Shown here one piece after another: positions 34,271-42,276 of a stretch of DNA of 64,000 nucleotides. The DNA is from CAZGUH01 sp964529005. GTDB taxonomy: Bacteria; Actinomycetota; Acidimicrobiia; Acidimicrobiales; Ilumatobacteraceae. The first letter of the stretch is position 1; each line of letters opens with the position of its first letter. The notes beneath the pieces are model-generated. The model made no database searches. It was not told the DNA's origin and saw nothing but the letters and a program-made list of their open reading frames with translations. The translations under genes and the position numbers were made by a program. Location of the stretch: the NCBI GenBank assembly GCA_964529005.1, contig CAZGUH010000010.1, positions 41,120 through 105,119 on the forward strand, given 5' to 3'.

Positions 34271-34278
34271 AGGATACT
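34271..34278 (-). promoter_or_regulatory. AGTATCCT motif upstream of acyl-CoA dehydrogenase
   Basis: An exact copy on the minus strand, followed by CATCTTC, lies 40 bases before the dehydrogenase start at 34230. TATCCT could act as a -10 box, but no TTGAC box is at the expected distance. It is the last copy I see; genes further right lack it. Confidence 0.55.
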
Positions 34279-34315
34279 CTTTTCTGGCCGGCGGGAACCG
34301 CGCGGCGGGCGGCCG

Positions 34316-34717
34316 CTAACCGAAGCGCGCGGCGAGGAGCGCCAGCAGCGAGTCCTCCGCTGGTGTGATCTCCCGGTCGGCGGCCACGACGTCGCGAGCC
34401 GCCGAGAACACCGACGACCGCAGGACGCTCGACGTGATGCGGCCGTCGATGTCGTCGAGCAGATCGGTGACCTCGTGGTCGGCGATGGCCCGCCGGACCT
34501 TCGCCATGGCCGGGCCGAGGTACTGGTCGAACGAGAACGTCGCGCTCTCCCAGCCGCTGTCTTCGGTGATGTGGCGGATCTCGTCGAGTTCGGCGCTCGA
34601 GATGTGGCCGTCGGCGACCATGACGAGGAGCAGCAGTTCGACGACCGCCTCGTGCTCGCGATCCGCGGTCGCGTGGACCGAGATGTTGTCGTACATCGAG
34701 CGGACGCGGGTGTTCAT
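34316..34717 (-). CDS. TerB-like helical protein
   Basis: This 133-residue, mostly helical, acidic protein has the TerB/tellurite-resistance-like pattern: VVELLLLVMVADGHISSAEL at the start of the domain and a repeat-like acidic segment, AADREITPAEDSLL, near the end. Such proteins often bind metal or act as scaffolds; no catalytic role is known. ATG 34717 has an AGGAGA site. It overlaps the stop of the S9 peptidase gene by four bases, so the two are coexpressed. Confidence 0.72.
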   Translation of the reverse strand: MNTRVRSMYDNISVHATADREHEAVVELLLLVMVADGHISSAELDEIRHITEDSGWESATFSFDQYLGPAMAKVRRAIADHEVTDLLDDIDGRITSSVLRSSVFSAARDVVAADREITPAEDSLLALLAARFG

Positions 34718-36867
34718 GCGGGTTCTCCTGACGAGACGGCGGTGGTGGGTGCGGGCGCGGCGAGCCCGAGAGCGCGCCGCAAGAAGTCGAGTTGGTGGAG
34801 CAACAGGTTCTCGGCGACGACCTCCTGCGGGGTCATGTGCGACACCCCCGACAATGGCAGCACCTCGTGCGGGCGCCCGGCGGCGAGCAACGCCGCCGAC
34901 AGCTGGAGGGTGTGCGCGGCGACGACGTTGTCGTCGGCGAGGCCGTGCACCAGCAGCAGCGGCCGCGACAGCTGGTGAGCCAGGGGAAGCAGCGAGCAGC
35001 GTGCGTACGGCGTCGCGTCGACCGTGGGATCGCCGAGGTAGCGCTCGGTGTAGTGCGTGTCGTAGAGCCGCCATTCGGTCACCGGCGCGCCGGCGATGGC
35101 GGCGTGGAACACGTCGGGGCGTTGCAGCACGGCGAGCGCGGCGAGGTACCCGCCGAAGCTCCAGCCGCGGATCGCGACGCGGTCGAGGTCGAGGCAGCCG
35201 ATCTCGTCCGCCGCCGCGTGCAGCCCCGTGATCTGGTCGTCGAGGACCGGACGGGCGAGATCGCGATGGACTGCGCGCTCCCATGCCGATCCCCGCCCGG
35301 GCGTGCCGCGGCCGTCGACGACGACCACCGCGAACCCCTGATCGGCGAACCACTGGGAGCTGGCGAAGGCGTTGTGCGATTGGACGACGCGCTGCGCGTG
35401 CGGCCCGCCGTAGGGGTCGAGGAGCACGGGAAGCGGCCCGCCGTCGTGATCGTGGGGCAGCAGCACCGCTGTCGCCAGCCGCTGCTCGCCTGCGGAGAGG
35501 ATCCGGGGGCGCGGCCGCACGAGCGGCGCCTCGGCGAACGACGTGATCGTCGGGCCGCCGGCGACCGCGGTGCGGACGCCCGGCTCCGCCAGCTGTGCGC
35601 TGCGCAGCACCACGGTGTCGCCGCCCACGTGGGCGCCGTGGACACCGTCGCCGCTGCTGAGCCGGTCCATGGTTCCGTTGGCGCGCCAGCGGTACACGTG
35701 CAGGATCGTCGCTTCGCCGAGCGGGTTGGCGGTGAACACGGCATCGTCGTCGCCGATCGAGACGATCGCCCGAACCTGCAACTCGATGGGTGTCACGGGC
35801 TCGCCGTCGACCAGCAGCCGTCGCGCGCCGTCGCGATCGGCGGCCGTCACCACCCGCCCGTCGGCCAAGCGCCCGGGCGCGCCCGGCACGAGCTCGACCC
35901 AGGCGTCGTCGGAATCGGCGAACAGGGCGGCCGAGTCTCCCGTCCCCGGGTCGACGTCGCGCACCTCCAGCCGCCGCTGATCTCGGCTCTGCACCGTGAT
36001 CAGCAGCCGGCCCGCGGGATCCCACGTCACATCGCCGAGGTACGGAAACGCCTCGTCGTCCCAGGCGACCTGCACGGGCTCGCCGTCGAGGGCGAGGACG
36101 TGGAGGGTGACCGACGCGTTGGCCGTGCCGGCCGCGGGATACGCCAGCTCGGTCGGCGGCCGCGCGGGCTCCGCCGGGTCGGCGAGGTGCCAGCGCTGCA
36201 CCCGGCGGGTGTCGACCCGGCACGCTGCGATCGCGCTGCCGTCCGGGCTCCACCAGAAGCCGCGGAACCGGTGCATCTCCTCGGCGGCGATGAAGTCGGC
36301 CGATCCCCACGAGATGTCGGGGTCCGGTTCGCCGGCCAGCTCCCAGCTCGTGCCGTCGAGCTCGGCGATGCGCAGCGTGCGCCCGCTGACGTACGCGACC
36401 CGCTGCGCGGGAGGGTCCGGCCGCGGGTCGAACACCGGCCCTGTGACGTCGAGCTCGCGCGCCCGGCCGGTGAGGAGACCTGCCACGAACAGCCGGCCGT
36501 TCAACGCGAACGCGGCGACCGTGACCGCTTCGTCGGTCGCGTAGGCGACGATGCCTCCGGCCCCCTCGCGCACGCGCTCGCGGCGCGCCCGCTCCTCAGG
36601 AGGCAGATCCTCGGTCAGCGCGCCCGCCGCGGCGTCGCCGGCTGCGAGCAGCTCGACCGGATCGGCGACGAGCCGCTCGGCGCCGGTCGCCACATCGAGC
36701 ACCCATAGGCAGTTGACCGGATCGTCGCCGGACCGCGTGCGGGCGAACACCACCCGCTTGCCATCGGGGCTGACGACGATGTTGCGCGGCTCGCCGAGCG
36801 TGAGGCGCTGCGTGCGGGCGTACTGGCGGGGAAACGTGTCGTGCGCGTCGGCGGCGTCGGCGGTCAC
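34714..36867 (-). CDS. S9 family peptidase (dipeptidyl-peptidase IV-like)
   Basis: This 717-residue prolyl-oligopeptidase-family serine peptidase has an N-terminal beta-propeller (repeats such as VSPDGKRVVFART) covering roughly residues 30-440, then an alpha/beta-hydrolase domain. The nucleophile lies in GWSFGGYLA, the Asp in LLVHGLADDNVV and the His in LSGVSHM. There is no signal peptide, so it is probably cytoplasmic and trims short peptides. ATG 36867 is the natural start. It is followed by the TerB-like gene with a four-base overlap and diverges from pirin. Confidence 0.92.
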   Translation of the reverse strand: MTADAADAHDTFPRQYARTQRLTLGEPRNIVVSPDGKRVVFARTRSGDDPVNCLWVLDVATGAERLVADPVELLAAGDAAAGALTEDLPPEERARRERVREGAGGIVAYATDEAVTVAAFALNGRLFVAGLLTGRARELDVTGPVFDPRPDPPAQRVAYVSGRTLRIAELDGTSWELAGEPDPDISWGSADFIAAEEMHRFRGFWWSPDGSAIAACRVDTRRVQRWHLADPAEPARPPTELAYPAAGTANASVTLHVLALDGEPVQVAWDDEAFPYLGDVTWDPAGRLLITVQSRDQRRLEVRDVDPGTGDSAALFADSDDAWVELVPGAPGRLADGRVVTAADRDGARRLLVDGEPVTPIELQVRAIVSIGDDDAVFTANPLGEATILHVYRWRANGTMDRLSSGDGVHGAHVGGDTVVLRSAQLAEPGVRTAVAGGPTITSFAEAPLVRPRPRILSAGEQRLATAVLLPHDHDGGPLPVLLDPYGGPHAQRVVQSHNAFASSQWFADQGFAVVVVDGRGTPGRGSAWERAVHRDLARPVLDDQITGLHAAADEIGCLDLDRVAIRGWSFGGYLAALAVLQRPDVFHAAIAGAPVTEWRLYDTHYTERYLGDPTVDATPYARCSLLPLAHQLSRPLLLVHGLADDNVVAAHTLQLSAALLAAGRPHEVLPLSGVSHMTPQEVVAENLLLHQLDFLRRALGLAAPAPTTAVSSGEPA

Positions 36868-36979
36868 GGCGACATCGTCCCACGCCGCCGGCTACCGGGA
36901 ATACTTGCGGGCGCAACAATGTTGGACAACCTGTTCGAAGCCGCTCCAGACTTGGAGAGAGCTGTCCGAGGAGGCAGTC

Positions 36980-37927
36980 ATGCCAGCAGCCACCACCGAC
37001 GACGTCCTTGCCCTGCCGCGCGTCACCGTCGCGCCGGGCCATCGGGTTCGGCCCGTGCGGTCGATCACCACGGCGCCGCACGGTCTCGAGGGCGAGGGCT
37101 TCCCGGTGCGGCGGGCGTTCGCCGGGGTGAGGCATGCCGATCTCGACCCGTTCGTCCACCTCGACCAGATGGGCGAGGTCGAGTACGCCCCCGGCGAGCC
37201 CAAGGGCACGTCCTGGCACCCGCACCGCGGCTTCGAAACGGTCACCTACATGATCGACGGCATCATGGAGCACCGCGACTCCCACGGCGGCGGCGGGCGC
37301 ATCACCGACGGCGACACCCAATGGATGACGGCCGGCTCGGGGATCTTGCACATCGAGCGGCCGCCCGAGTCGCTGGTCGCCAGCGGCGGCCTGTTCCACG
37401 GGCTTCAGCTGTGGGTCAACCTGCCCGCCCGCGACAAGGAGCTGCCGCCGAGGTACCAGGACATCCGCGGCTCTGCTGTCGCTCTCGCCAGCTCGCCCGA
37501 CGGTGGCGCGCTGGTGCGGATCATCGCCGGCGACGTGGGTGACCTGCACGGCCCCGGCTCGACGTACACGCCGATCACGATCGTCCACGCGTCCCTCCAG
37601 CCCGGCGCTCGGCTCGACCTGCCCTGGCGGCCCGAGCACAACGCGCTGGTGTACGTGTTGGGAGGCAGCGGCTCGATCGGTGAGCACGGCCACGCGCTGG
37701 TGAGCGGGCAACTCGCCGTCCTCGGCGCCGGTGACACGATCCGGGTCGCCGCCGACGCTCGCCAGGACAGCCGGACTCCCACGCTGGAGCTGTACATCAT
37801 GGGCGGCCAGCCGATCCGCGAGCCGGTGGTGCAGTACGGGCCCTTCGTGATGAACACCCGCGCCGAGATCGTGCAGGCGTTCGAAGACTTCCAGGCGGGC
37901 CGCATGGGTCAGATCCCTGACGCCTGA
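36980..37927 (+). CDS. Pirin family protein
   Basis: This 315-residue bicupin of the pirin family has the iron-binding motif SWHPHRGFETVTYMIDG, EHRDSHG and the HIERPPES region in the first cupin. Bacterial pirins show quercetinase-like activity or bind partner enzymes. ATG 36980 has GAGGAGG just upstream. It is a single gene between the divergent peptidase and the convergent nucleoside hydrolase. Confidence 0.9.
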   Translation: MPAATTDDVLALPRVTVAPGHRVRPVRSITTAPHGLEGEGFPVRRAFAGVRHADLDPFVHLDQMGEVEYAPGEPKGTSWHPHRGFETVTYMIDGIMEHRDSHGGGGRITDGDTQWMTAGSGILHIERPPESLVASGGLFHGLQLWVNLPARDKELPPRYQDIRGSAVALASSPDGGALVRIIAGDVGDLHGPGSTYTPITIVHASLQPGARLDLPWRPEHNALVYVLGGSGSIGEHGHALVSGQLAVLGAGDTIRVAADARQDSRTPTLELYIMGGQPIREPVVQYGPFVMNTRAEIVQAFEDFQAGRMGQIPDA

Positions 37928-37947
37928 CCCCTCCGGCGGCGGCGATC

Positions 37948-38895
37948 TCAGGTGGGCGCCGCCGCCACGGCCCCGACGATGACCGCGAACGCGGCGTCGG
38001 CGTCGATCGCCGTCATCTCGTCGCAGTTCGGCGCGCCCCGGTCGCGCAATGCGCGGCGATCGATGACGGTCATGCCGCGCGTGAGCACTCCCGAGGTCTC
38101 GATCTCGACGTGGCTGCGGCGGCGCGAGAACAGCTCGGGGTGCGTCAGCGCCAGCACGGCGCACGGATCGTGCACCGCCGCGCCGTCCATCCCCTCGTAC
38201 AACGTCGAGTAGGAGGCCGAGAAGTACGCCAGCAGATCGGCCAGCAGCGCGCCGAGGCGGGTGCCCGTGGCGCGCACCTTGGCGATCCGCTCGGGCGTCG
38301 CCTGGAGCCCGTAGGTGACGTCGAGGCCGCACATCAGCAGCGGCCCGCCGTAGCCGAACACCACCGATGCCGCCTCGGGGTCGGCCCAGATGTTGAACTC
38401 CGCGACCGGGGTGCGGTTGCCGACCGTGCCGCCGCCCATGACGGAGATGCCACCGAGGCGGCGGGCCAGGTCGGGCGCGCTGCGCAGCGCGAGCGCGACG
38501 TTCGTCAGCGGCCCGACCGCCACGATCCACACGCCCTCGACGGCACGGCAGGTGTCGATGATGAAGCCGACCGCGTCGTCGCTGGCTGTCGCGCGCGACG
38601 GCGGCGGGAGCGCGGCGCCGGCCAACCCGCCCGTGCCGTGGATCGACGGCGCGTGCTGTGGGGGAGCGACGAGCGGCCGCGCCGCGCCGGCGTGGACGGG
38701 CGGGTCGATCCCGAGCAGGTCCGTGACGACGAGCGCGTTGCGCGTCGTGTCGGCGAGGGGCGCGTTGCCGGCCACGGTCGTGATGCCGAGCAGGTCGGTG
38801 TGCGCCGCGGCGACGACGATCGCGACCGCGTCGTCGTGGCCCGGATCGCAGTCGAGGATGATCGAGGGGGTCGATGAGGTCGTGCCGCGCGCCAT
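37948..38895 (-). CDS. Nucleoside hydrolase (inosine/uridine-preferring type)
   Basis: This 315-residue enzyme of the IunH family cleaves the N-glycosidic bond of ribonucleosides. The calcium-binding cluster DCDPGHDDAVA is at about residues 14-24, followed by TTVAGNAPLADTTRNAL, and the late EFNIWADPEAA and HDPCAVL segments carry further metal and sugar contacts. ATG 38895 leaves no clear ribosome site. The start nearly abuts that of the divergent lipoprotein. Confidence 0.92.
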   Translation of the reverse strand: MARGTTSSTPSIILDCDPGHDDAVAIVVAAAHTDLLGITTVAGNAPLADTTRNALVVTDLLGIDPPVHAGAARPLVAPPQHAPSIHGTGGLAGAALPPPSRATASDDAVGFIIDTCRAVEGVWIVAVGPLTNVALALRSAPDLARRLGGISVMGGGTVGNRTPVAEFNIWADPEAASVVFGYGGPLLMCGLDVTYGLQATPERIAKVRATGTRLGALLADLLAYFSASYSTLYEGMDGAAVHDPCAVLALTHPELFSRRRSHVEIETSGVLTRGMTVIDRRALRDRGAPNCDEMTAIDADAAFAVIVGAVAAAPT

Positions 38896-38916
38896 GCCGC
38901 GCGAGCATGCCACCGG

Positions 38917-38922
38917 TACTGT
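38917..38922 (+). promoter_or_regulatory. -10 box TACTGT, leaderless spacing
   Basis: TACTGT ends seven bases before GTG 38930, the spacing expected when transcription starts at the start codon. It lies within 35 bases of the divergent nucleoside hydrolase start. Confidence 0.4.
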
Positions 38923-38929
38923 CGGCGTG

Positions 38930-39715
38930 GTGCCGAGCCTCGCATCGACGTTCCTTCCGGCAGGGGCGCTGTTGCTCGCCGTGGGCTGCACCGGCGACGG
39001 CGACTCGCAGCGTCCGACCACGAGCGTCGGCGGGGAGGCCGCGCCCGGCGTGTCGGCGGGCGCCTCCGACGCGGCGACCACGTCCATCCCCGGGCTGCCA
39101 GCGACCGCCGGGACCGATGTCCCGGCGACGTCGACCACGATGGCGCCGGATGTGACCGGGATCGCCGGCGTCGACAGCGAGGTGCCGACGTGCGCCGGCT
39201 TCGCCGTCGTCAACGGGACGTTCCAGTTGCTCGCGGTGGCCGCGGCGTTCGGCGCAAGCGACGCTGCCGGTCTGGCCCGGGCGGAGATCGTGTCGGCGCC
39301 TGCGGTCGTGGCCGCGGCCGACGCGCTGTTCGCCACGTGGCCGGCCGAGCTCGACGACGAGCGGGCGATCGCGCAGGACGACCTCGTCGGCCCGATCGAG
39401 CGCAGGGCGGAGCGTGCGGTGCAGGCGCTGCGCGATGCCGGCGCGACCGACGCCGACCTCGACGCGCTGCGCGGCGCGTGGGCCGAGGTCCTCGCACGGC
39501 AGGCGCGCGACAACCCCGACGTCGAGCTGCCCGACCTGCCCGCCGCGTTGCGCGCCGTCGACGACGACGCCGCGGACGCGTTCGCCGCCGACGTCACCCC
39601 ATACGCGCAGGACCCCTCCCTGCTGCGCGCCGCGGTGGAGACGCCGGCGACCGACGCGTGGCTGGCGCAGCGCTGTCCCGAGGTCCTCGCCGTGGCCGGC
39701 GGCGACGCGGTGTGA
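38930..39715 (+). CDS. Putative lipoprotein of unknown function
   Basis: This is a 261-residue exported protein. A hydrophobic N-terminus ends in the lipobox LAVGC, followed by a Thr/Ser/Ala/Pro-rich linker to about residue 75 and a mainly helical domain (DDERAIAQDDLVGPIERRAE). The signal lacks Arg or Lys when started at GTG 38930. An in-frame ATG at 38894 would add an MPREH n-region but overlaps the divergent gene's start codon. I prefer 38930 because of the TACTGT box before it. No family recognised. rpiB follows 67 bases later. Confidence 0.68.
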   Translation: MPSLASTFLPAGALLLAVGCTGDGDSQRPTTSVGGEAAPGVSAGASDAATTSIPGLPATAGTDVPATSTTMAPDVTGIAGVDSEVPTCAGFAVVNGTFQLLAVAAAFGASDAAGLARAEIVSAPAVVAAADALFATWPAELDDERAIAQDDLVGPIERRAERAVQALRDAGATDADLDALRGAWAEVLARQARDNPDVELPDLPAALRAVDDDAADAFAADVTPYAQDPSLLRAAVETPATDAWLAQRCPEVLAVAGGDAV

Positions 39716-39767
39716 CGCAGCCGCCGCCGTCGCGCCCGTCGCCCTCAGCGCCCGAGCGCTCGACCTC

Positions 39768-39773
39768 TACACT
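39768..39773 (+). promoter_or_regulatory. -10 box TACACT before rpiB
   Basis: TACACT ends nine bases before the rpiB ATG at 39783, with no ribosome binding site in between. This fits a leaderless or near-leaderless transcript. Confidence 0.45.
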
Positions 39774-39782
39774 CGCCCGCCG

Positions 39783-40241
39783 ATGACACGGATCGCGATC
39801 GGCGCAGACCACGCCGGCTACGAGCTCAAGCAGCACCTCATCGGCCGGCTCGTCGAGGCGGGCCACGAGCCGCTCGACCTCGGCACGCACAGCACCGAGA
39901 GCGTGGACTACCCGCCGATCTGCGCCGCGGTCGGGCGAGCGGTGCGCGACGGCCAGGCCGAGCTCGGCATCGTGCTCGGCGGCAGCGGCCAGGGAGAGCA
40001 ACTGGCCGCGAACAAAGTGCGCGGCGTGCGGGCCGCGCTGTGCAACGACCTCTACACGGCTCGCATGGCACGGGCCCACAACGACGCCAACGTGTTGAGC
40101 ATCGGCGCCCGCGTCGTGGGCGTCGGGCTCGCGGAGGAGATCCTCACCACGTTCCTCACCACACCGTTCGACGGCGGCCGCCACGCGCGCCGGGTCGAGC
40201 AGCTCGCCCAGATCGAGGCCGAAGAGCACGGCCACGAGTGA
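39783..40241 (+). CDS. rpiB: Ribose-5-phosphate isomerase B
   Basis: This 152-residue RpiB/LacAB-family isomerase interconverts ribose 5-phosphate and ribulose 5-phosphate in the pentose phosphate pathway. ADHAGYELK is at residues 8-16, the active-site loop GGSGQGEQLAANKVRGVRA at 66-84, and HNDANVLSIGAR carries the ring-opening His99. The catalytic Cys of the E. coli enzyme is absent and Glu72 stands in the loop, as in the mycobacterial form. The N-terminus is standard at ATG 39783. Confidence 0.93.
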   Translation: MTRIAIGADHAGYELKQHLIGRLVEAGHEPLDLGTHSTESVDYPPICAAVGRAVRDGQAELGIVLGGSGQGEQLAANKVRGVRAALCNDLYTARMARAHNDANVLSIGARVVGVGLAEEILTTFLTTPFDGGRHARRVEQLAQIEAEEHGHE

Positions 40242-40266
40242 CACGGTCCGAGCGCGGCACGGCGCG

Positions 40267-40272
40267 TAGATT
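40267..40272 (+). promoter_or_regulatory. -10 box TAGATT before the WecA-like gene
   Basis: TAGATT is followed by nine bases and then ATG 40282, with no ribosome site. The arrangement is the same as in front of rpiB. Confidence 0.45.
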
Positions 40273-40281
40273 CGTGCGGCG

Positions 40282-41400
40282 ATGCCGTCGACGGGCGCCT
40301 ACCTCCTCATCGGCACTGCCGCCGCGGTCATCACGTTCGCGCTGACGCCGCTCGTCATCCGCCTCGCGCTCCGGCTCGGTTGGGTCGTGCAGCCCGACGC
40401 CCGTCGCGTGCACACGGTCGCCACGCCCGACGTGGGCGGCATCGCGATGTTCGCCGGCGTCATCGCCGCCATCGGCCTGGCGAGCGCGATGGACCGCTTC
40501 GAGCCGGTCTTCGCCCGCTCCAGCGAGCCGCAGGGCGTGCTGCTCGCCGCGACGTTGATTTTCGCCGTCGGGTTGTTCGACGACGTGCGCGATCTCTCGG
40601 CGCCCGCCAAGGTCACCGGCACGGTGCTGAGCGGCCTGATCCTCGTCTGGTTCGGCGTCACGATGTTCAACTTCCGTGTGCCGTACCTCGACATCATCTT
40701 CCTCAGCGACGACTGGAAGCCGCTCGTCACCGTGCTGTGGCTGACCGGGATGAGCCAGGCGATCAACCTCATCGACGGGCTCGACGGCCTCGCCGCGGGC
40801 ATCGTCGCCATCGGCGCCGCGGCGTTCTTCCTCTACAGCCGCGAGCTCCAGGCGCAGGGGCTGCTCTCGCCGACGAACATCGGCCCGCTCGTGTGCATCG
40901 TCACCGTCGGTGTGTGCGTCGGCTTCCTGCCCCACAACTTCAACCCGGCGCGGGTGTTCATGGGCGACGGGGGTGCGCTGCTGCTGGGGTTGCTGATGGC
41001 GGTGGCGACGAGCGTGGTCGGGGGGCGGGCAGACTCGACCCAGGAGACGGTCGGGCAGACCTACTTCTTCCTCGCGCCGCTGCTCATCCCGCTCGTGATC
41101 CTCGGTGTTCCCGTGCTCGACACGCTGTTCGCCATCGTCCGGCGCGCCACGCGCCGGCAAGGTCTCGCGACCGCCGACAAGAAGCACCTCCACCACCGGC
41201 TGATGGAGCTCGGACACGGCCAGCGGCGCAGCGTGCTGATCCTGTGGACCTGGACGGCGCTCTTGAGCTCGTTCGTGCTCTACCCCGTGTACACCCGCAG
41301 CGGAGCGACCTACATCCCGTTCGGCGGGCTCGCTCTGATGCTGATGCTCTACACCGTCTTGCATCCGGAGGTGCGGCGCGCTCGATCGCGTGCGTCGTGA
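40282..41400 (+). CDS. wecA: Undecaprenyl-phosphate N-acetylglucosamine 1-phosphate transferase (WecA/Rfe-like)
   Basis: This 372-residue polytopic membrane protein (about ten helices) of the MraY/WecA family transfers a sugar 1-phosphate from a UDP-sugar to a polyprenyl phosphate, the first step of arabinogalactan-like or O-antigen-like glycan assembly. Motifs: VHTVATPDVGGIAM, LFDDVRDLS, NLIDGLDGLAAG, FMGDGGALLLG and KKHLHHRL. Its position just before the ATP synthase operon matches the rfe-atp order of mycobacteria. The exact sugar is not certain. Confidence 0.9.
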   Translation: MPSTGAYLLIGTAAAVITFALTPLVIRLALRLGWVVQPDARRVHTVATPDVGGIAMFAGVIAAIGLASAMDRFEPVFARSSEPQGVLLAATLIFAVGLFDDVRDLSAPAKVTGTVLSGLILVWFGVTMFNFRVPYLDIIFLSDDWKPLVTVLWLTGMSQAINLIDGLDGLAAGIVAIGAAAFFLYSRELQAQGLLSPTNIGPLVCIVTVGVCVGFLPHNFNPARVFMGDGGALLLGLLMAVATSVVGGRADSTQETVGQTYFFLAPLLIPLVILGVPVLDTLFAIVRRATRRQGLATADKKHLHHRLMELGHGQRRSVLILWTWTALLSSFVLYPVYTRSGATYIPFGGLALMLMLYTVLHPEVRRARSRAS

Positions 41401-41403
41401 CAT

Positions 41404-41432
41404 TTGCCCGACGCCGCCCGAGCCGTTAGATT
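41404..41432 (+). promoter_or_regulatory. Candidate promoter of the ATP synthase operon
   Basis: TTGCCC (41404-41409), a 17-base spacer and TAGATT (41427-41432) lie just after the WecA-like gene and before the first atp-associated gene. It is the only good promoter-like pair I see before atpB. Confidence 0.5.
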
Positions 41433-41452
41433 GTTCCCGCGTTCACAAGCTC

Positions 41453-41794
41453 GTGACAGCGGCGTCACGGGCGCGCTTCCCGGCTCAGGTCACCCGTTTG
41501 GATCTCCTCCCTCGCAAGCGCATCGACACCGGCGCCTCCACGTCCGACGGCTTGGGCCGCGGCATGGAGATGGCCTTGTCGACTCTCGTCTTCCTGGGCC
41601 TGGGGTGGCTGCTCGACCTCGCTGTCGGCACGAAGCCCCTGTTCACGATCATCCTCGTCGTGCTCTGCCTGGTGGGGCAGTTCGTGAAGATGAAGGCCGA
41701 TTACGACGTGCGCATGCGCAGGCTCGAGGCCGAGCGCGCCGAGGTCGCCCGGGCCCGGCCTGCGCAGGTCCAGCACCAGGGCGGGGCCCGATGA
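41453..41794 (+). CDS. AtpZ/AtpI-like small membrane protein
   Basis: This is a small protein with two hydrophobic segments, MALSTLVFLGLGWLLDLAVG and LFTIILVVLCLVGQFVKM, then a charged helix. This matches the AtpZ-type putative F0F1-ATPase subunit encoded ahead of atpB in many bacteria. It may help c-ring assembly or Mg2+ handling. The start is uncertain: GTG 41453 gives 113 residues; TTG 41498 (98 residues) or ATG 41564 are alternatives, and none has a convincing ribosome site. It overlaps the next gene by four bases. Confidence 0.75.
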   Translation: MTAASRARFPAQVTRLDLLPRKRIDTGASTSDGLGRGMEMALSTLVFLGLGWLLDLAVGTKPLFTIILVVLCLVGQFVKMKADYDVRMRRLEAERAEVARARPAQVQHQGGAR

Positions 41795-42234
41795 GCGGCG
41801 CAGCCTCGCCGATCGTGACCCGGCTCGACGGGCCGGCGCCGGAGGTCAGCGTCAGCAAGGACATCGCCAAGCGCGGCCTGCTCTCGACGCCCGTGATCGT
41901 CGCGATCTGTGGCGTGATCTGGGGCGCGGACGGCGCCCTCAGCAGCCTGTACGCCATCGCCCTCGTCCTGGTGAACTACCTGTTCGCCGCGGGGCTGATC
42001 GCCGCCACGGCGCGGATCTCGCTCGGGCTGATGATGGGGGCGGTCCTGTTCGGCTACCTCCTGCGCCTCGGATTGATCCTCTTGGCGGTCTTGCTGGTGA
42101 AGGATGCCTCGTGGATTTCGCTCCCGGCCCTCGGAGCGACCATCATCGTCACCCATCTCGGGCTCCTCGTGTGGGAGCTGAAGTACGTCGCCCTCTCGCT
42201 CGCCTATCCCGGTCTCAAGCCTGCCCGCTCGTAA
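41791..42234 (+). CDS. ATP synthase subunit I-like membrane protein (AtpI)
   Basis: This 147-residue protein has four predicted transmembrane helices (for example VIVAICGVIWGADGALSSLY and GLMMGAVLFGYLLRLGLILL) after a 30-residue hydrophilic start. Size, topology and place before atpB fit the AtpI family, an accessory factor for c-ring assembly. The sequence is not strongly conserved, so the family call rests partly on context. ATG 41791 overlaps the preceding stop. Confidence 0.72.
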   Translation: MSGAASPIVTRLDGPAPEVSVSKDIAKRGLLSTPVIVAICGVIWGADGALSSLYAIALVLVNYLFAAGLIAATARISLGLMMGAVLFGYLLRLGLILLAVLLVKDASWISLPALGATIIVTHLGLLVWELKYVALSLAYPGLKPARS

Positions 42235-42276
42235 GCCACGAACTGCGCCACCTCAGACAGGAACGGATTAGTACAC

